From the NCBI RefSeq assembly GCF_009649785.1, contig NZ_WJOK01000030.1, forward strand, positions 1 through 63,509: a stretch of DNA of 63,509 bases, written 5' to 3'. The translations under genes and the position numbers were made by a program. Positions 16,043-24,395 of this stretch are shown here, piece after piece. Below the pieces are notes generated by a model. That model searched no databases and was not told where the DNA came from. It was given only the letters and a program-made list of their open reading frames with translations. Source of the stretch: Agrobacterium tumefaciens (lineage in GTDB: Bacteria > Pseudomonadota > Alphaproteobacteria > Rhizobiales > Rhizobiaceae). Each line of letters starts with the position of its first letter. The stretch's first letter is position 1.

Positions 16043-17728
16043 TCAGGCCGTTAAAAGTATCGACGGAAATGCGGTTTTGCTCAGGTCTTCCAAAATGGCC
16101 TCCGCAGCGGTCTCGCCCAGTTCCGCTGCGCTTGTTATGCCCTGAACGAACGGATGCTTGTGCAACAAAAAGGGAATGGCCACACAGTAAAGGCGGTTCG
16201 ACAGCAGGCCCGTATCGAGCGGACGGTAACTTTCATCCACCGCTATACCACCGGTTCTTCTGACAATTGGGTCGTTCTCTTCAATAGCTAGTGGAGTCCC
16301 GGACTCCACTGTCATTGCTGGTTTCACAGTCCCGCGCCGCAGCGAAGGGAAAGGCAGGTCCCGGGCGGAGAGGGCAGTCTGGCCAGTGGCATCGATAAAG
16401 CTGTCGAATATCTCTTCGGCATCCCTCATCCGCACCCCCGCCCCGCGCGAAAGACCATCAGTATCGATGGAATAATCGTCGCCGAGCCGCATAATCTCGA
16501 GCCGGCCGGCATTCCGTAGTGCAAGAAGACGCTTGATCGACAAATGCGGAACTGTCGCATAGTCATCAATGAAGACACTTTTGAACGACTTGTTAAACCG
16601 GCCCAGATCCTGTGTGTCCAAATGTGGGATCGCCCGCGCGATAATTTCGTGTGTTATCAAAATGGCGTAGCGCCAAGGTACCGTGAAACGTTCCCGGGCA
16701 TTATGCTCGACTTCCGCAAGGTTCGCTGCTGCCCAGGCGAATGGATCAGTGGCTGACCGGCGCCCATAATAAGCTTCCGCGAAACTATCGACGGTAAGGC
16801 TGCTCAAGCCTATCTCAGAGGCGTAGTCGGGATCAGCAGTTGCGATTTCACGGCGAAAAAGTTCAAACACCCTGTCGAGCAAACCAACCGGTCCTCGTCC
16901 AATCTCCTTATCCACGGCCTCCTGCGTGCACACATTTGGCATTGAATATGGAAGCGGGCCGTAGAAGTCAGCCTCCGGCAACAACCCCTTGCGCGACATC
17001 ATCACGGCCGAGAAATTCTCGTGGCCGGTGGCAGCGTGAAACTGCAATATTCCCGCGTCATCATGGATAAATGAACCGCACGATACCGCGACGGTTAACA
17101 GGGAATCGATGCCGCTCAGAGACGTTCCCAATATACCAAGCCGACCGTGGCAGGCAGCCTTAAGAGCTGCCGCCGGCCATGGAGACGCAAAATAACCGGG
17201 TCTCACCTCGGTTTTATCTGGCCAGTTGTGGCCGGTCGCCATCACGACGTGGTCGAAAATGGCGTCAAAACTGCCATCATTCGTATCGACGCTGACGCGG
17301 ATCTGATCGATACCGAGAACGATATCCCTGACACAATGGCCGGGGCACACATCGACCTCATGCCCGCGGTTCCTCGCGTCTCTCACAATGGCTGTGAATT
17401 GTGTGTGAAAATAATCGCCCAGAACGAGCCGTGGATAAAATTCGCGCTCATTGATTCCAGATCGCACAATGGAGAAGCGGCTCAGATAGTCGTCACTCTG
17501 GCTGTACAGCCAGTTGATCAGCGACATGGGCATTGAAGGTATTTCAATGCTGGGGATATTGGACAGCATTACCGGATCGTTGGCGCCGGGAAGATAGGGC
17601 GTCCCCTTTCCGGCCAGCATTTCGGCTTCGTAAACGGTGATGGAGAGTGGTGCGGGAGACTGAACCAGACGCTGAAGTGTGAAAATACCGGTGGGACCTG
17701 ACCCAATGATGCAAACTCGACTGCCCAT
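16043..17728 (-). CDS. FAD/NAD(P)-binding oxidoreductase
   Basis: This 561-residue protein begins with the dinucleotide-binding motif SRVCIIGSGPTGIFTLQRLV and has FDHVVMATGHNWP as the second typical flavoprotein motif. Its layout matches the FAD-NAD(P)-binding family often annotated as lysine/ornithine N-monooxygenase-like. The start ATG at 17728 has GGAG upstream; an alternative ATG is at 17749. It is co-transcribed with the MOSC protein, suggesting a two-protein redox system, perhaps acting on an N-hydroxylated or sulfur compound. The substrate is unknown. Confidence 0.8.
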   Translation of the reverse strand: MGSRVCIIGSGPTGIFTLQRLVQSPAPLSITVYEAEMLAGKGTPYLPGANDPVMLSNIPSIEIPSMPMSLINWLYSQSDDYLSRFSIVRSGINEREFYPRLVLGDYFHTQFTAIVRDARNRGHEVDVCPGHCVRDIVLGIDQIRVSVDTNDGSFDAIFDHVVMATGHNWPDKTEVRPGYFASPWPAAALKAACHGRLGILGTSLSGIDSLLTVAVSCGSFIHDDAGILQFHAATGHENFSAVMMSRKGLLPEADFYGPLPYSMPNVCTQEAVDKEIGRGPVGLLDRVFELFRREIATADPDYASEIGLSSLTVDSFAEAYYGRRSATDPFAWAAANLAEVEHNARERFTVPWRYAILITHEIIARAIPHLDTQDLGRFNKSFKSVFIDDYATVPHLSIKRLLALRNAGRLEIMRLGDDYSIDTDGLSRGAGVRMRDAEEIFDSFIDATGQTALSARDLPFPSLRRGTVKPAMTVESGTPLAIEENDPIVRRTGGIAVDESYRPLDTGLLSNRLYCVAIPFLLHKHPFVQGITSAAELGETAAEAILEDLSKTAFPSILLTA

Positions 17729-17987
17729 ACGCACGTACTCCAATGCCATCTATTACAGCAGTAGGTCATAACGGCGAGACGGGCGTCGCGTTCCCGCAGC
17801 GTTCCGTTTCGTACGGTCTGTGACAAAGATGCCCGTAAACAAGCTTTTCGGACGGCCCGACGCGCGCGGTAATGAACCGGTTCACTATCGCTTTGGCACA
17901 TGTGCGTGACGAAACACGATGTCATCATAGAACTGCTTCCTAAAAAGCACTTCGCGGTAGAACATCTCGAATAAAGCTTCTTCCCCT

Positions 17988-18443
17988 TCACGTCGCGGCA
18001 TGCACGCACTTCTCCTGGACGCCCGCAAGCGACATGGAAACACCGCGCTCACCGACCAGAAAAGGTTTGGCAGGAAGTTCATCGAGAATAGGCTCCAGAG
18101 CCTGCTCATCCGGCACGGGCTAAAGGTTGACACCCGCTTTCCGCGGTTCGCCGATCGAGAGCGCCCCCGCCGTGTCACGTCCGATATAACCAAGCAGACC
18201 GACAATGTCCTGCGGAGAAACCTTGAGGCGCTGGCCGATCTCGGCAAGATGTGTTTCCGGAAGCAGATTGGCAAGCCAGGGCAGCAGCTTCGCGGCACTC
18301 ACGGACCCCGAGCGCAGCGGCATGGTGAGCGACACCGGAGAAGCCGTGCGGCGTGCTTCCCAGCCCGGATCGTAGTCCAACGTCCATTCGCCATCAAAAG
18401 TGAGATGGGCGACAGGCAAGGTCTCATAGTAAATAGTTGTCAT
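17988..18443 (-). pseudogene. HipA toxin, truncated remnant
   Basis: The frame starts with MTTIYYETLPVAHLTFDGEW, reaches LLGYIGRDTAGALSIGEPRK and ends at a TAG at 18120. The same frame continues after the stop with PVPDEQALEPILDELPAKPF and GVSMSLAGVQEK, the HipA region just before the kinase core, then ends at a TGA at 17988. The kinase domain is absent. The gene overlaps the intact antitoxin upstream by four bases. The downstream DNA to 17750 has no recognisable HipA sequence. Confidence 0.75.
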
Positions 18444-18712
18444 CGATCAACACCAAATATCGGCAAAAAGCCGAGGTCACCGTCCGGCGCGGCTTGCACA
18501 GTCTGGACCGTGTTGAGATCGCCGATCTCGATGCCGACGGTGCGCGCGACGATCAGGGCTTTTTCGAGCTGGCAACTCGGCTTGCCCGATTCAAGCTCGA
18601 CGATGAAGCGTTCACCCGTTCCGGAACGGGCAGCAAGCATGGTTTGCGTCCAGCCAAGAGATTTGCGTTTCTCCCTGATAGCAGCTCCGAAATCGCATGC
18701 GGACCTGAACAT
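18440..18712 (-). CDS. HipB-like antitoxin (y4mF type)
   Basis: This is a 90-residue XRE-family protein with the helix-turn-helix AIREKRKSLGWTQTMLAARS followed by GTGERFIVELESGKPSCQLE, as in antitoxins that partner HipA in rhizobia. The ATG at 18712 has GGAGG six bases upstream. Two near-palindromic operators lie just upstream (18732-18789). Its toxin partner is truncated, so it is now an orphan repressor of its own promoter. Confidence 0.85.
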   Translation of the reverse strand: MFRSACDFGAAIREKRKSLGWTQTMLAARSGTGERFIVELESGKPSCQLEKALIVARTVGIEIGDLNTVQTVQAAPDGDLGFLPIFGVDR

Positions 18713-18731
18713 CGTCAACCTCCATCTCTTG

Positions 18732-18749
18732 ACTTACCGTACAGGAAGT
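18732..18749. promoter_or_regulatory. HipB operator, proximal
   Basis: An 18-base imperfect palindrome with half-sites ACTTACCG and, on the other strand, ACTTCCTG lies 20 bases upstream of the antitoxin start. The same half-sites recur 40 bases further out at 18772-18789. The two-site arrangement is typical for cooperative autorepression of hipBA operons. Confidence 0.6.
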
Positions 18750-18771
18750 TTTCACAAAAAATCGACGCTTC

Positions 18772-18789
18772 ACTTCCCGATCGGTAAGT
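18772..18789. promoter_or_regulatory. HipB operator, distal
   Basis: An 18-base palindrome with half-sites ACTTCCCG and ACTTACCG, nearly the reverse complement of the proximal site. The centre-to-centre distance of 40 bases is close to four helical turns. Confidence 0.6.
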
Positions 18790-18874
18790 TTTTCACTTGA
18801 TCGCACCAAATCATCCTGATCGGGAATGTGAGGGATTGCCCCCGCCAGGAGCAAGGGCCTTTTTCTTCGTTTGA

Positions 18875-18936
18875 GAAGACTATGTTTCATCACGATTGTT
18901 CGACAAATTGCTGAAACAGTACTTACCATAGTCTTC
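18875..18936. repeat. Perfect 10-bp inverted repeat
   Basis: GAAGACTATG and its exact complement CATAGTCTTC enclose 42 bases. A second inner pair, GTTTCA with TGAAAC, lies just inside. It could be an RNA hairpin or a long-spaced operator. No gene is seen at 18790-19131 apart from this. Confidence 0.45.
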
Positions 18937-19131
18937 ACTTTTTACATGCGGGTTATTACATAAATATATGATATTTATCGGCAATATATAAACTTCATAG
19001 TCGCACAATCCATTTCTCCGCAGGTTCTGCCCTGATGCACCGTGATCACAGCAACACCTAAAACCGCAAGCTGAAGCCCACGCTGCCGGTCTTGTGTTGA
19101 CGCCCTTCAGCCGACCCGGCAACATCACACA

Positions 19132-19452
19132 ATGACCCTGACCAACAGTTTCATTGCCGAACTTGTCCGCGACGCCAACAGGCTCGATCACCTCGACGAC
19201 TATCAGAAGCGGCGTGTGCTCGAACGGGCCGTTACAACGATCCGGGACATGCGCGAAACAATCGGAATTCCACCCGGCCCCGGTCGTGACCGCCTCCTCG
19301 AGATCCAAACCGTTACCCTCTCCATCGAGCTCGGGTGGCGCAGCGATGAAGAGATCCGAAACGCTCTGCTGCTCGCGGCAGGCATGATCCGCGACCTGCA
19401 TATCGTCCTCGATAGCAAAACCGACATCAGCATTGTTAAGCCATCCAGTTGA
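19132..19452 (+). CDS. Hypothetical small helical protein
   Basis: This 106-residue protein is predicted to be mainly helical (FIAELVRDANRLDHLDDYQK, VLERAVTTIRDMRETIG). It has no signal peptide, membrane helix or known motif. The ATG at 19132 has no clear ribosome binding site, but codon use is coding-like throughout. It stands alone between two TA loci. Confidence 0.55.
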   Translation: MTLTNSFIAELVRDANRLDHLDDYQKRRVLERAVTTIRDMRETIGIPPGPGRDRLLEIQTVTLSIELGWRSDEEIRNALLLAAGMIRDLHIVLDSKTDISIVKPSS

Positions 19453-19533
19453 AAGCCCTTGTAGCTATCGCCTGGGCGGCCCATCAGAGCCATACCGACC
19501 CCGAAACCGGTGCCGGATCAGAGCGGCGCAGGC

Positions 19534-19938
19534 CTAAGCTCCAGGTGAAATCAGAGTGACCGTGGGAAAATATGATCGGTAACGAGCCACATCTCGCGTC
19601 AACAAGGGAAGGTTTTGTATTGCCGCGTGGGCTCCAATGAAAAAGTCAGGCAAAACACCGGTACGGGTACCGCCGCCGCGTCGATATCTGGCAAAGGCCT
19701 TACCCGCCAAAAATAACGCAGCGCGAGGGAAAGGGGTGAACTTCAACCCCGCCTGATCGACAAAAGCATCAAGAGCCTCTATCCGCTCATATCGAATAGA
19801 TAGTTCCGCGTAGACGACGTCATTGATAAACAGCGGACCCGAAACGCTCGCCAGCTCGAGCTGCTCAATCGACCAGTCGGCCCAAACCCGGTCGTCCGTC
19901 ACGAGATCAAGCAGGACATTTGTATCGACAAGCGTCAC
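19534..19938 (-). CDS. vapC: VapC-type PIN-domain toxin
   Basis: This 134-residue PIN domain has the acidic residues expected for metal binding: MTLVDTNVLLDL (first Asp), an acidic YAELSI in the middle, and LPDFFIGAHAAIQNLPLLTR with later acidic positions. VapC toxins cleave tRNA or rRNA. The start overlaps the antitoxin stop by four bases. No disruption is visible, unlike the other TA toxins in this region. Confidence 0.9.
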   Translation of the reverse strand: MTLVDTNVLLDLVTDDRVWADWSIEQLELASVSGPLFINDVVYAELSIRYERIEALDAFVDQAGLKFTPFPRAALFLAGKAFARYRRGGGTRTGVLPDFFIGAHAAIQNLPLLTRDVARYRSYFPTVTLISPGA

Positions 19939-20168
19939 TCGTCACCACGGGTCAGAGCCAGAATCGCGTCGGTACCCAGACCTTCACCGGCATGGCCGCG
20001 CAGCTTGGCGAAACGCGTGAGTGGCTGTTTCTTGTCCGCCCTGACGAGAACTATCCTTCCATCGGGGGCTCGAACAAAATCGACCGAGCTTCCTGGTGAA
20101 ATCCCCAAAAGCTCGCGTACAGCTTTTGGAATGGTGACCTGCCCTTTGGCCGTTACCGTTGTTGTCAT
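19935..20168 (-). CDS. vapB: VapB-type AbrB/MazE antitoxin
   Basis: This 77-residue protein has a swapped-hairpin AbrB DNA-binding domain (TTTVTAKGQVTIPKAVRELL, then GSSVDFVRAPDGRIVLVRA) and an acidic toxin-binding tail. The ATG at 20168 has GGGAG six bases upstream. A strong inverted repeat lies 12 bases upstream of the start, as expected for autorepression. Confidence 0.9.
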   Translation of the reverse strand: MTTTVTAKGQVTIPKAVRELLGISPGSSVDFVRAPDGRIVLVRADKKQPLTRFAKLRGHAGEGLGTDAILALTRGDE

Positions 20169-20179
20169 GTCAAACTCCC

Positions 20180-20207
20180 GTAATACCGTCGAAACCAATG
20201 GTATTAC
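20180..20207. promoter_or_regulatory. VapB operator
   Basis: A perfect inverted repeat, GTAATACC with GGTATTAC separated by 12 bases, lies immediately upstream of vapB. AbrB-type antitoxins are known to repress their operons from such sites. Confidence 0.65.
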
Positions 20208-20358
20208 TTCTGTACCTTTGTTTCAACCAATCTCGCGATGAAATCAGTCACCAGGGCCCAGCCACCAAATCATACCGGCAACATTCAGCCTTCGACTATT
20301 AGCATTCCATTAACCATACCGGACCACCTTCCTCTCACAGCAACGATGGAGGTTGGCT

Positions 20359-20487
20359 ATGGCTTACGACTGGGACCGCAATGAACGCGACGGCCGGTTC
20401 GATGAACTGGCGGCAGGTCTGATATTCTTCACAATCGTCACCCTGCTTCTGGCGTCCGCCTATCTCGTGGTAAGCTTTGCCAGATAG
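20359..20487 (+). CDS. Small single-helix membrane protein
   Basis: This 42-residue frame has a strong GGAGG at good spacing, a charged N-terminus (MAYDWDRNERDGRFDELAAG) and one membrane helix (LIFFTIVTLLLASAYLVVSF). The size and composition fit real small membrane proteins, but there is no family evidence. Confidence 0.5.
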   Translation: MAYDWDRNERDGRFDELAAGLIFFTIVTLLLASAYLVVSFAR

Positions 20488-20609
20488 GACAGCTCAGGCG
20501 GCAGCTCTTCACCCGCCTATCGGCCAGGACGTAGAATGACAGGGTGGCTACTTGGGCCAATGACCGTCGTATCGGCGGGTTCATGTATACCAGTGGTTAG
20601 TGACGGAAC

Positions 20610-21179
20610 ATGACAGACGATCTCGGCGGCCATATCCTGCTTCTGTCCGGCCACCCCGGCTCCGGCAAATCCACAATCGCCGAAACGCTGGCGCACTTGC
20701 CCGGGGTTCCAAAAGTGCATTTTCACAGCGATGACCTATGGGGTTATATCAAGCATGGCCGCATCGATCCATGGCTACCGCAATCCCATCAGCAGAACCG
20801 CATGATCATGCAGATCGCCGCCGATGTTGCCGGTCGTTACGCCAGTGAGGGTTACTTCGTCATCCTTGACGGCGTCGTGCGACCGGACTGGCTCCCGGCC
20901 TTCCTGGCGCTTGCATGCCCGCTGCACTACATCGTGCTGCGCACGACAGTAACAGAAGCAATCGAACGCTGTCAGACTCGCGGCGGCGTCAGCCTCCACG
21001 ATCCGCTGGTCGTGGCCGATCTTCATGCCCAGTTCGCCAATCTCGGGGCTTTCGAGCACAACCTACTATCGTTGTCGGGCAAGGACAGGGATCAGGCCTT
21101 GCACGCGGTCATCAATGCGCTGCAATCGGCACGTTTCCGTATTGATGCCACGAGCGATGGCAATCGATTACGAACATAG
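20610..21179 (+). CDS. AAA/kinase-type P-loop protein
   Basis: This 189-residue protein opens with a P-loop, ILLLSGHPGSGKSTIAETLA (residues 9-28), then VHFHSDDLWGYIKHGRIDPW and FVILDGVVRPDW, the layout of small nucleoside or antibiotic kinases (chloramphenicol 3-O-phosphotransferase-like/AAA_33). It would transfer phosphate to a small substrate in the cytosol. Thirteen bases separate it from the next gene, so the two probably form an operon. Confidence 0.75.
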   Translation: MTDDLGGHILLLSGHPGSGKSTIAETLAHLPGVPKVHFHSDDLWGYIKHGRIDPWLPQSHQQNRMIMQIAADVAGRYASEGYFVILDGVVRPDWLPAFLALACPLHYIVLRTTVTEAIERCQTRGGVSLHDPLVVADLHAQFANLGAFEHNLLSLSGKDRDQALHAVINALQSARFRIDATSDGNRLRT

Positions 21180-21192
21180 AGGTGAAGCAAGC

Positions 21193-21777
21193 GTGGCTGT
21201 CCCAACAATCTATCTCCTGCGCCACGGCGAAACAGTCTGGAACTGTCTTGGCCGGTTTCAGGGCCAACAGGATTCGCCGCTGACCGCGCGCGGTATCGAA
21301 CAGGCAGATCAAGTCGCACGCCTGCTCCGTGACGCTCTCTGCGACGATGAGCAGTCTTTCCGGATGCAAATCAGTCCGCTCGGGCGCGTGCGACAGACAG
21401 CAGAACGGGTCCTGGCCGAGGTTACGCTCCAGTATCTCGAAGATGACAGGCTCGTTGAGGTCACCACCGGATCCTGGGACGGGATGACGCGATTTGAGAT
21501 TGATGCCGAATTTCCTGGGCGCCTTGAAGGATCCAACGCATTCGACTGGTATTTCAGGGCACCGGATGGCGAAAGTTTTGATGACGCCTGCAAGCGCGCG
21601 ACGTCATGGATCTCGGATCTCCGGCATCCGACGATCGCCATTTCCCATGGCCTGTTCGGGCGGATTCTTCGGGGTGTTTTTCTCGGACTTTCGAAGCTGG
21701 AGATGCTCGAACTGCCCGTTCCGCAGGATGTGTTGTACCGACTGGATGATGGCAGGTGCGATCTCATCACAGCTTGA
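21193..21777 (+). CDS. Histidine phosphatase family protein
   Basis: This 194-residue protein has the catalytic LRHGETVWN motif at residues 8-16 and the second histidine in AISHGLFGRILRG, so it belongs to the phosphoglycerate-mutase-like phosphatases. The GTG start at 21193 is chosen because GAGGTGA precedes it; frames from upstream starts would overlap the kinase gene. Substrate unknown. It follows the P-loop kinase in the same direction. Confidence 0.85.
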   Translation: MAVPTIYLLRHGETVWNCLGRFQGQQDSPLTARGIEQADQVARLLRDALCDDEQSFRMQISPLGRVRQTAERVLAEVTLQYLEDDRLVEVTTGSWDGMTRFEIDAEFPGRLEGSNAFDWYFRAPDGESFDDACKRATSWISDLRHPTIAISHGLFGRILRGVFLGLSKLEMLELPVPQDVLYRLDDGRCDLITA

Positions 21778-21847
21778 CCCGCACCGTCATGATCCAGAAA
21801 GCCAGGGGCCAAGGACGTCATTCGCCACGTCGACAGGGGACAAACAC

Positions 21848-22231
21848 ATGCATACACTTAACGTCATTTACCTGGCTTATCTCGACTGCCTCAACCGTCA
21901 GGCCTTCGATGAGCTCGGCACTTTCGTCGACGATACTGTTGAACACAACGGCCGGGCGTTAGGCCTGTCGGGCTATCGCGACATGCTGGTCAGGGACTTT
22001 GCTGATATTCCAGACCTTCGGTTTCAGGCAGAGATCCTTGTCAGCGACGTGCCCCGGATCGGCGCCCGGCTTTCGTTCGATTGCACTCCCAAATCCACCT
22101 TCATGGGCCTTCCGGTCAATGGCCGACGCGTTCAGTTCTGCGAGCATGTTTTCTACGAGCTCGAACAGACAAAAATCCGCAGGGTCTGGTCGGTCATCGA
22201 CAAGGCCGCAATTGAGCGCCAGCTCGGCTGA
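21848..22231 (+). CDS. SnoaL-like/ester cyclase family protein
   Basis: This 127-residue protein has the SnoaL-like pattern: YLDCLNRQAFDELGTFVDDT, VEHNGRALGLSGYRDML, then strands and GRRVQFCEHVFYELEQTKIR. The family comprises small cone-shaped alpha+beta barrels with varied roles. The ATG at 21848 has GGGGA at suitable spacing. It could be co-transcribed with the phosphatase gene, from which it is separated by 70 bases. Confidence 0.8.
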   Translation: MHTLNVIYLAYLDCLNRQAFDELGTFVDDTVEHNGRALGLSGYRDMLVRDFADIPDLRFQAEILVSDVPRIGARLSFDCTPKSTFMGLPVNGRRVQFCEHVFYELEQTKIRRVWSVIDKAAIERQLG

Positions 22232-22433
22232 CGGCCTTCACCGGTCGAAGGTATCTGTGGCCCGCCAGCGCCAGAAAAATGAGCCGAAAGAGTGTGATTG
22301 CACGAGACGCTGAAGCCGGACAGCCTCAATTTATGCAGACAGCTGCTGAGGTCGCGGGCGTTGCACAAAGGTTACATCATATTTCTGGAAAAAAGCATAT
22401 GAATGATCTCTCATATAAGGGAGTTCAGAGACT

Positions 22434-23093
22434 ATGAAGAAAATCGTATCGACTATCGCATTCGTGCTTGCGGCATCGACTGCAATGGCGGCCGATGCCG
22501 TATCAGAAGTTCCTGCAGCCCCGGCAGCAGACGTTGCGCCGCTGTTCAGCTGGACCGGGTTTACCGCCGGTGTCCAGGCCGGCTACGGCTGGAACAACAA
22601 TGACGCTTCGATCGTCGGCCTTCCCGGCCAAACGTCCGCAGACTTCGACGGTGCTCTTGCCGGTGGTTTCGTCGGCTTCAACTACGACCTTGGCAACAGC
22701 TGGGTCGTTGGCCTCGAAGCAGACTTCGAAAAGAACTGGGGCGATGATTCAGCCACTATCCTTGGCACGGGCTTTGACTACGGGTTTGACTGGCAGGGTT
22801 CGGTTCGTGGCCGGGTCGGCTACGCATTTGACCGTGCCCTGGTCTATGGTACCGCAGGCTGGGCCTATGCTCGCGGCTACGCGGAAGTTCCGGGCATTGC
22901 CGACGTGAAGGAAACGTTCAACGGCTACACCGTCGGCGTTGGTCTCGACTACGCGTTTACCGACATGGTGTTCGGACGCGTTGAGTATCGTTACACCGAT
23001 TTCGGCGACAAGGATTTCGATTTCGGCGGCGCTGCAATCAATGCAGATGTCGACCAGCATGCAATACGCGTCGGCCTCGGCGTAAAATTCTGA
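22434..23093 (+). CDS. Outer membrane beta-barrel protein (Omp25/RopB-like)
   Basis: This 219-residue protein has a Sec signal (MKKIVSTIAFVLAASTAMAA) and a short proline/alanine-rich spacer. The barrel begins with FSWTGFTAGVQAGYGWNNND, contains the repeated GRVGYAFDRALVYGTAGWAY and ends in phenylalanine (VGLGVKF), the typical outer-membrane insertion signal. This is the Omp25/Omp31/RopB family abundant in rhizobia. It is monocistronic with a strong terminator 20 bases downstream. Confidence 0.9.
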   Translation: MKKIVSTIAFVLAASTAMAADAVSEVPAAPAADVAPLFSWTGFTAGVQAGYGWNNNDASIVGLPGQTSADFDGALAGGFVGFNYDLGNSWVVGLEADFEKNWGDDSATILGTGFDYGFDWQGSVRGRVGYAFDRALVYGTAGWAYARGYAEVPGIADVKETFNGYTVGVGLDYAFTDMVFGRVEYRYTDFGDKDFDFGGAAINADVDQHAIRVGLGVKF

Positions 23094-23113
23094 TTCACCC
23101 GGACAGCAACAGC

Positions 23114-23144
23114 AAAAGCCCGGCCATTGTGCCGGGCTTTTTTC
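23114..23144 (+). terminator. Rho-independent terminator of porin gene
   Basis: A 10-base perfect stem, AAAGCCCGGC with GCCGGGCTTT, with a seven-base loop is followed by more T residues. Confidence 0.85.
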
Positions 23145-23293
23145 TTGTCCCTTTTCCGAAGGCGGGAAGCGACAAACAGGGGTGGGCAAGTACGGGCCAC
23201 CTGTTGGCCAGTTGCAATGCCACCACAATGACTGAACATGCCGACCAGAACCCGGACGCGACCGGACACGGTCCTTCTCCCTCCAGCAAACGA

Positions 23294-23455
23294 TCAGCCA
23301 GCCTCACCCACGATTTCCCCTTTGAGCAAATCCCCAAGCAGTGCACGATCGGCATCACACAGCGCCATCTGCGTCAGCTTACACCGCAGTAAGTGGAGCA
23401 GCATCTGAGCATCCATTCCATCCGCCGGCTTTTTTGCAGTTGGTTGAGAATCCAT
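23294..23455 (-). CDS. Possible small hypothetical protein
   Basis: A 53-residue frame from ATG 23455 (MDSQPTAKKPADGMDAQMLL, then LTQMALCDADRALLGDLLKG) has a plausible helical C-terminus. The ribosome binding site is weak, and the longer frame to 23584 looks like noise. It could be a real rhizobial small protein. The rest of 23145-23757 holds nothing supported. Confidence 0.3.
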   Translation of the reverse strand: MDSQPTAKKPADGMDAQMLLHLLRCKLTQMALCDADRALLGDLLKGEIVGEAG

Positions 23456-23757
23456 GTGCCAAGCAGCACTTTCAGCCGCACCTCGAGCTCCCGTTGCCGC
23501 GCGGCAAGTTTCCGCGGATGATGCGGGTGTTCCCTGGAGGCATTGGATCGGTAAAAGCCTGTTCCATGCGTTCGACGACGACACTATTCGCGACCAAGCG
23601 CGGTGGCTAGCTGACGGATCCCCTGGATTTGCTCAAGCACGCCAACCGCAGCTTGGAGCAACTTGCGATTTAGATAAAATTTACGCTAAATCTTATCGGT
23701 TTGAACCGATCCGGCCATGCTACGTTTCACGCAAGTCAAATCGGGAGGCCGGCTGCG

Positions 23758-23973
23758 ATGATCTGGAATTTGGAGAAACTTGAACAAGAACGTCTCGACC
23801 TCATTGAGGTCATCGACAATCTCAAGAGGTGGGAACGTTTCTCTATAGACGACCGGCACATCATCTCATTACAGATCACCGCACATATGATGCGACTTAG
23901 CCAACTGGATGAAGACCTGGCGCACTTGCGCAGTCAAGAATTTCGCTCGGTTGAATATCTGGCTGCTGACTGA
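23758..23973 (+). CDS. Small helical hypothetical protein
   Basis: This 71-residue protein, MIWNLEKLEQERLDLIEVID, is nearly all helical with coiled-coil-like spacing (LEKLEQERLDLIEVIDNLKR). GGGAGG precedes the ATG. No family is recognised. Confidence 0.5.
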   Translation: MIWNLEKLEQERLDLIEVIDNLKRWERFSIDDRHIISLQITAHMMRLSQLDEDLAHLRSQEFRSVEYLAAD

Positions 23974-24395
23974 GGCCCGTCGTTGTGGCGAATTAAGGAC
24001 CCGTTTGTGTGAGCATTGTGCTTATGCCCATACCGCGAAACCTCCGCGGCTGATGCCAGGGGTTTTTGGAATATTGGTTGCGGGGGCTCGCAACACGCGA
24101 TTCCTGCGGCTACCGTTCATCGTTGACGCCATACTTCGAGTTGGGTGTAGTTGACGGCTAACGAGGGTGATAAAATCTCCCCATAACCGCGCTCATTTCA
24201 TTCAGTTGCCTGATCTATGTACAAGTCGATATGGCGTCCAGTCCGGCATTAGAATTAACCCTCCAAGCGACTATCTGCTTTCGCGAAATGTAAAGGCGAC
24301 GAAACGTGGCTTACAACCAATTATTCGCTTCAGATTGACAGTCGATTTGTATTATGATGACGCATAAATCATTTTATAGATTGGGCGTGTAATAA
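23974..24395. other. Intergenic region without recognisable gene
   Basis: No gene, repeat or clear regulatory site is seen here. It includes the promoter region of the GntR gene at 24396; the last 100 bases are AT-rich. Confidence 0.4.

Noticed and set aside
17569..18009. Minus-strand frame overlapping the FAD gene start
   Set aside because: It overlaps the 5' part of the FAD gene in another frame and has no recognisable sequence except scraps around the HipA relic.
23095..23358. Minus-strand frame across the porin terminator
   Set aside because: It covers the terminator hairpin and has no ribosome site.
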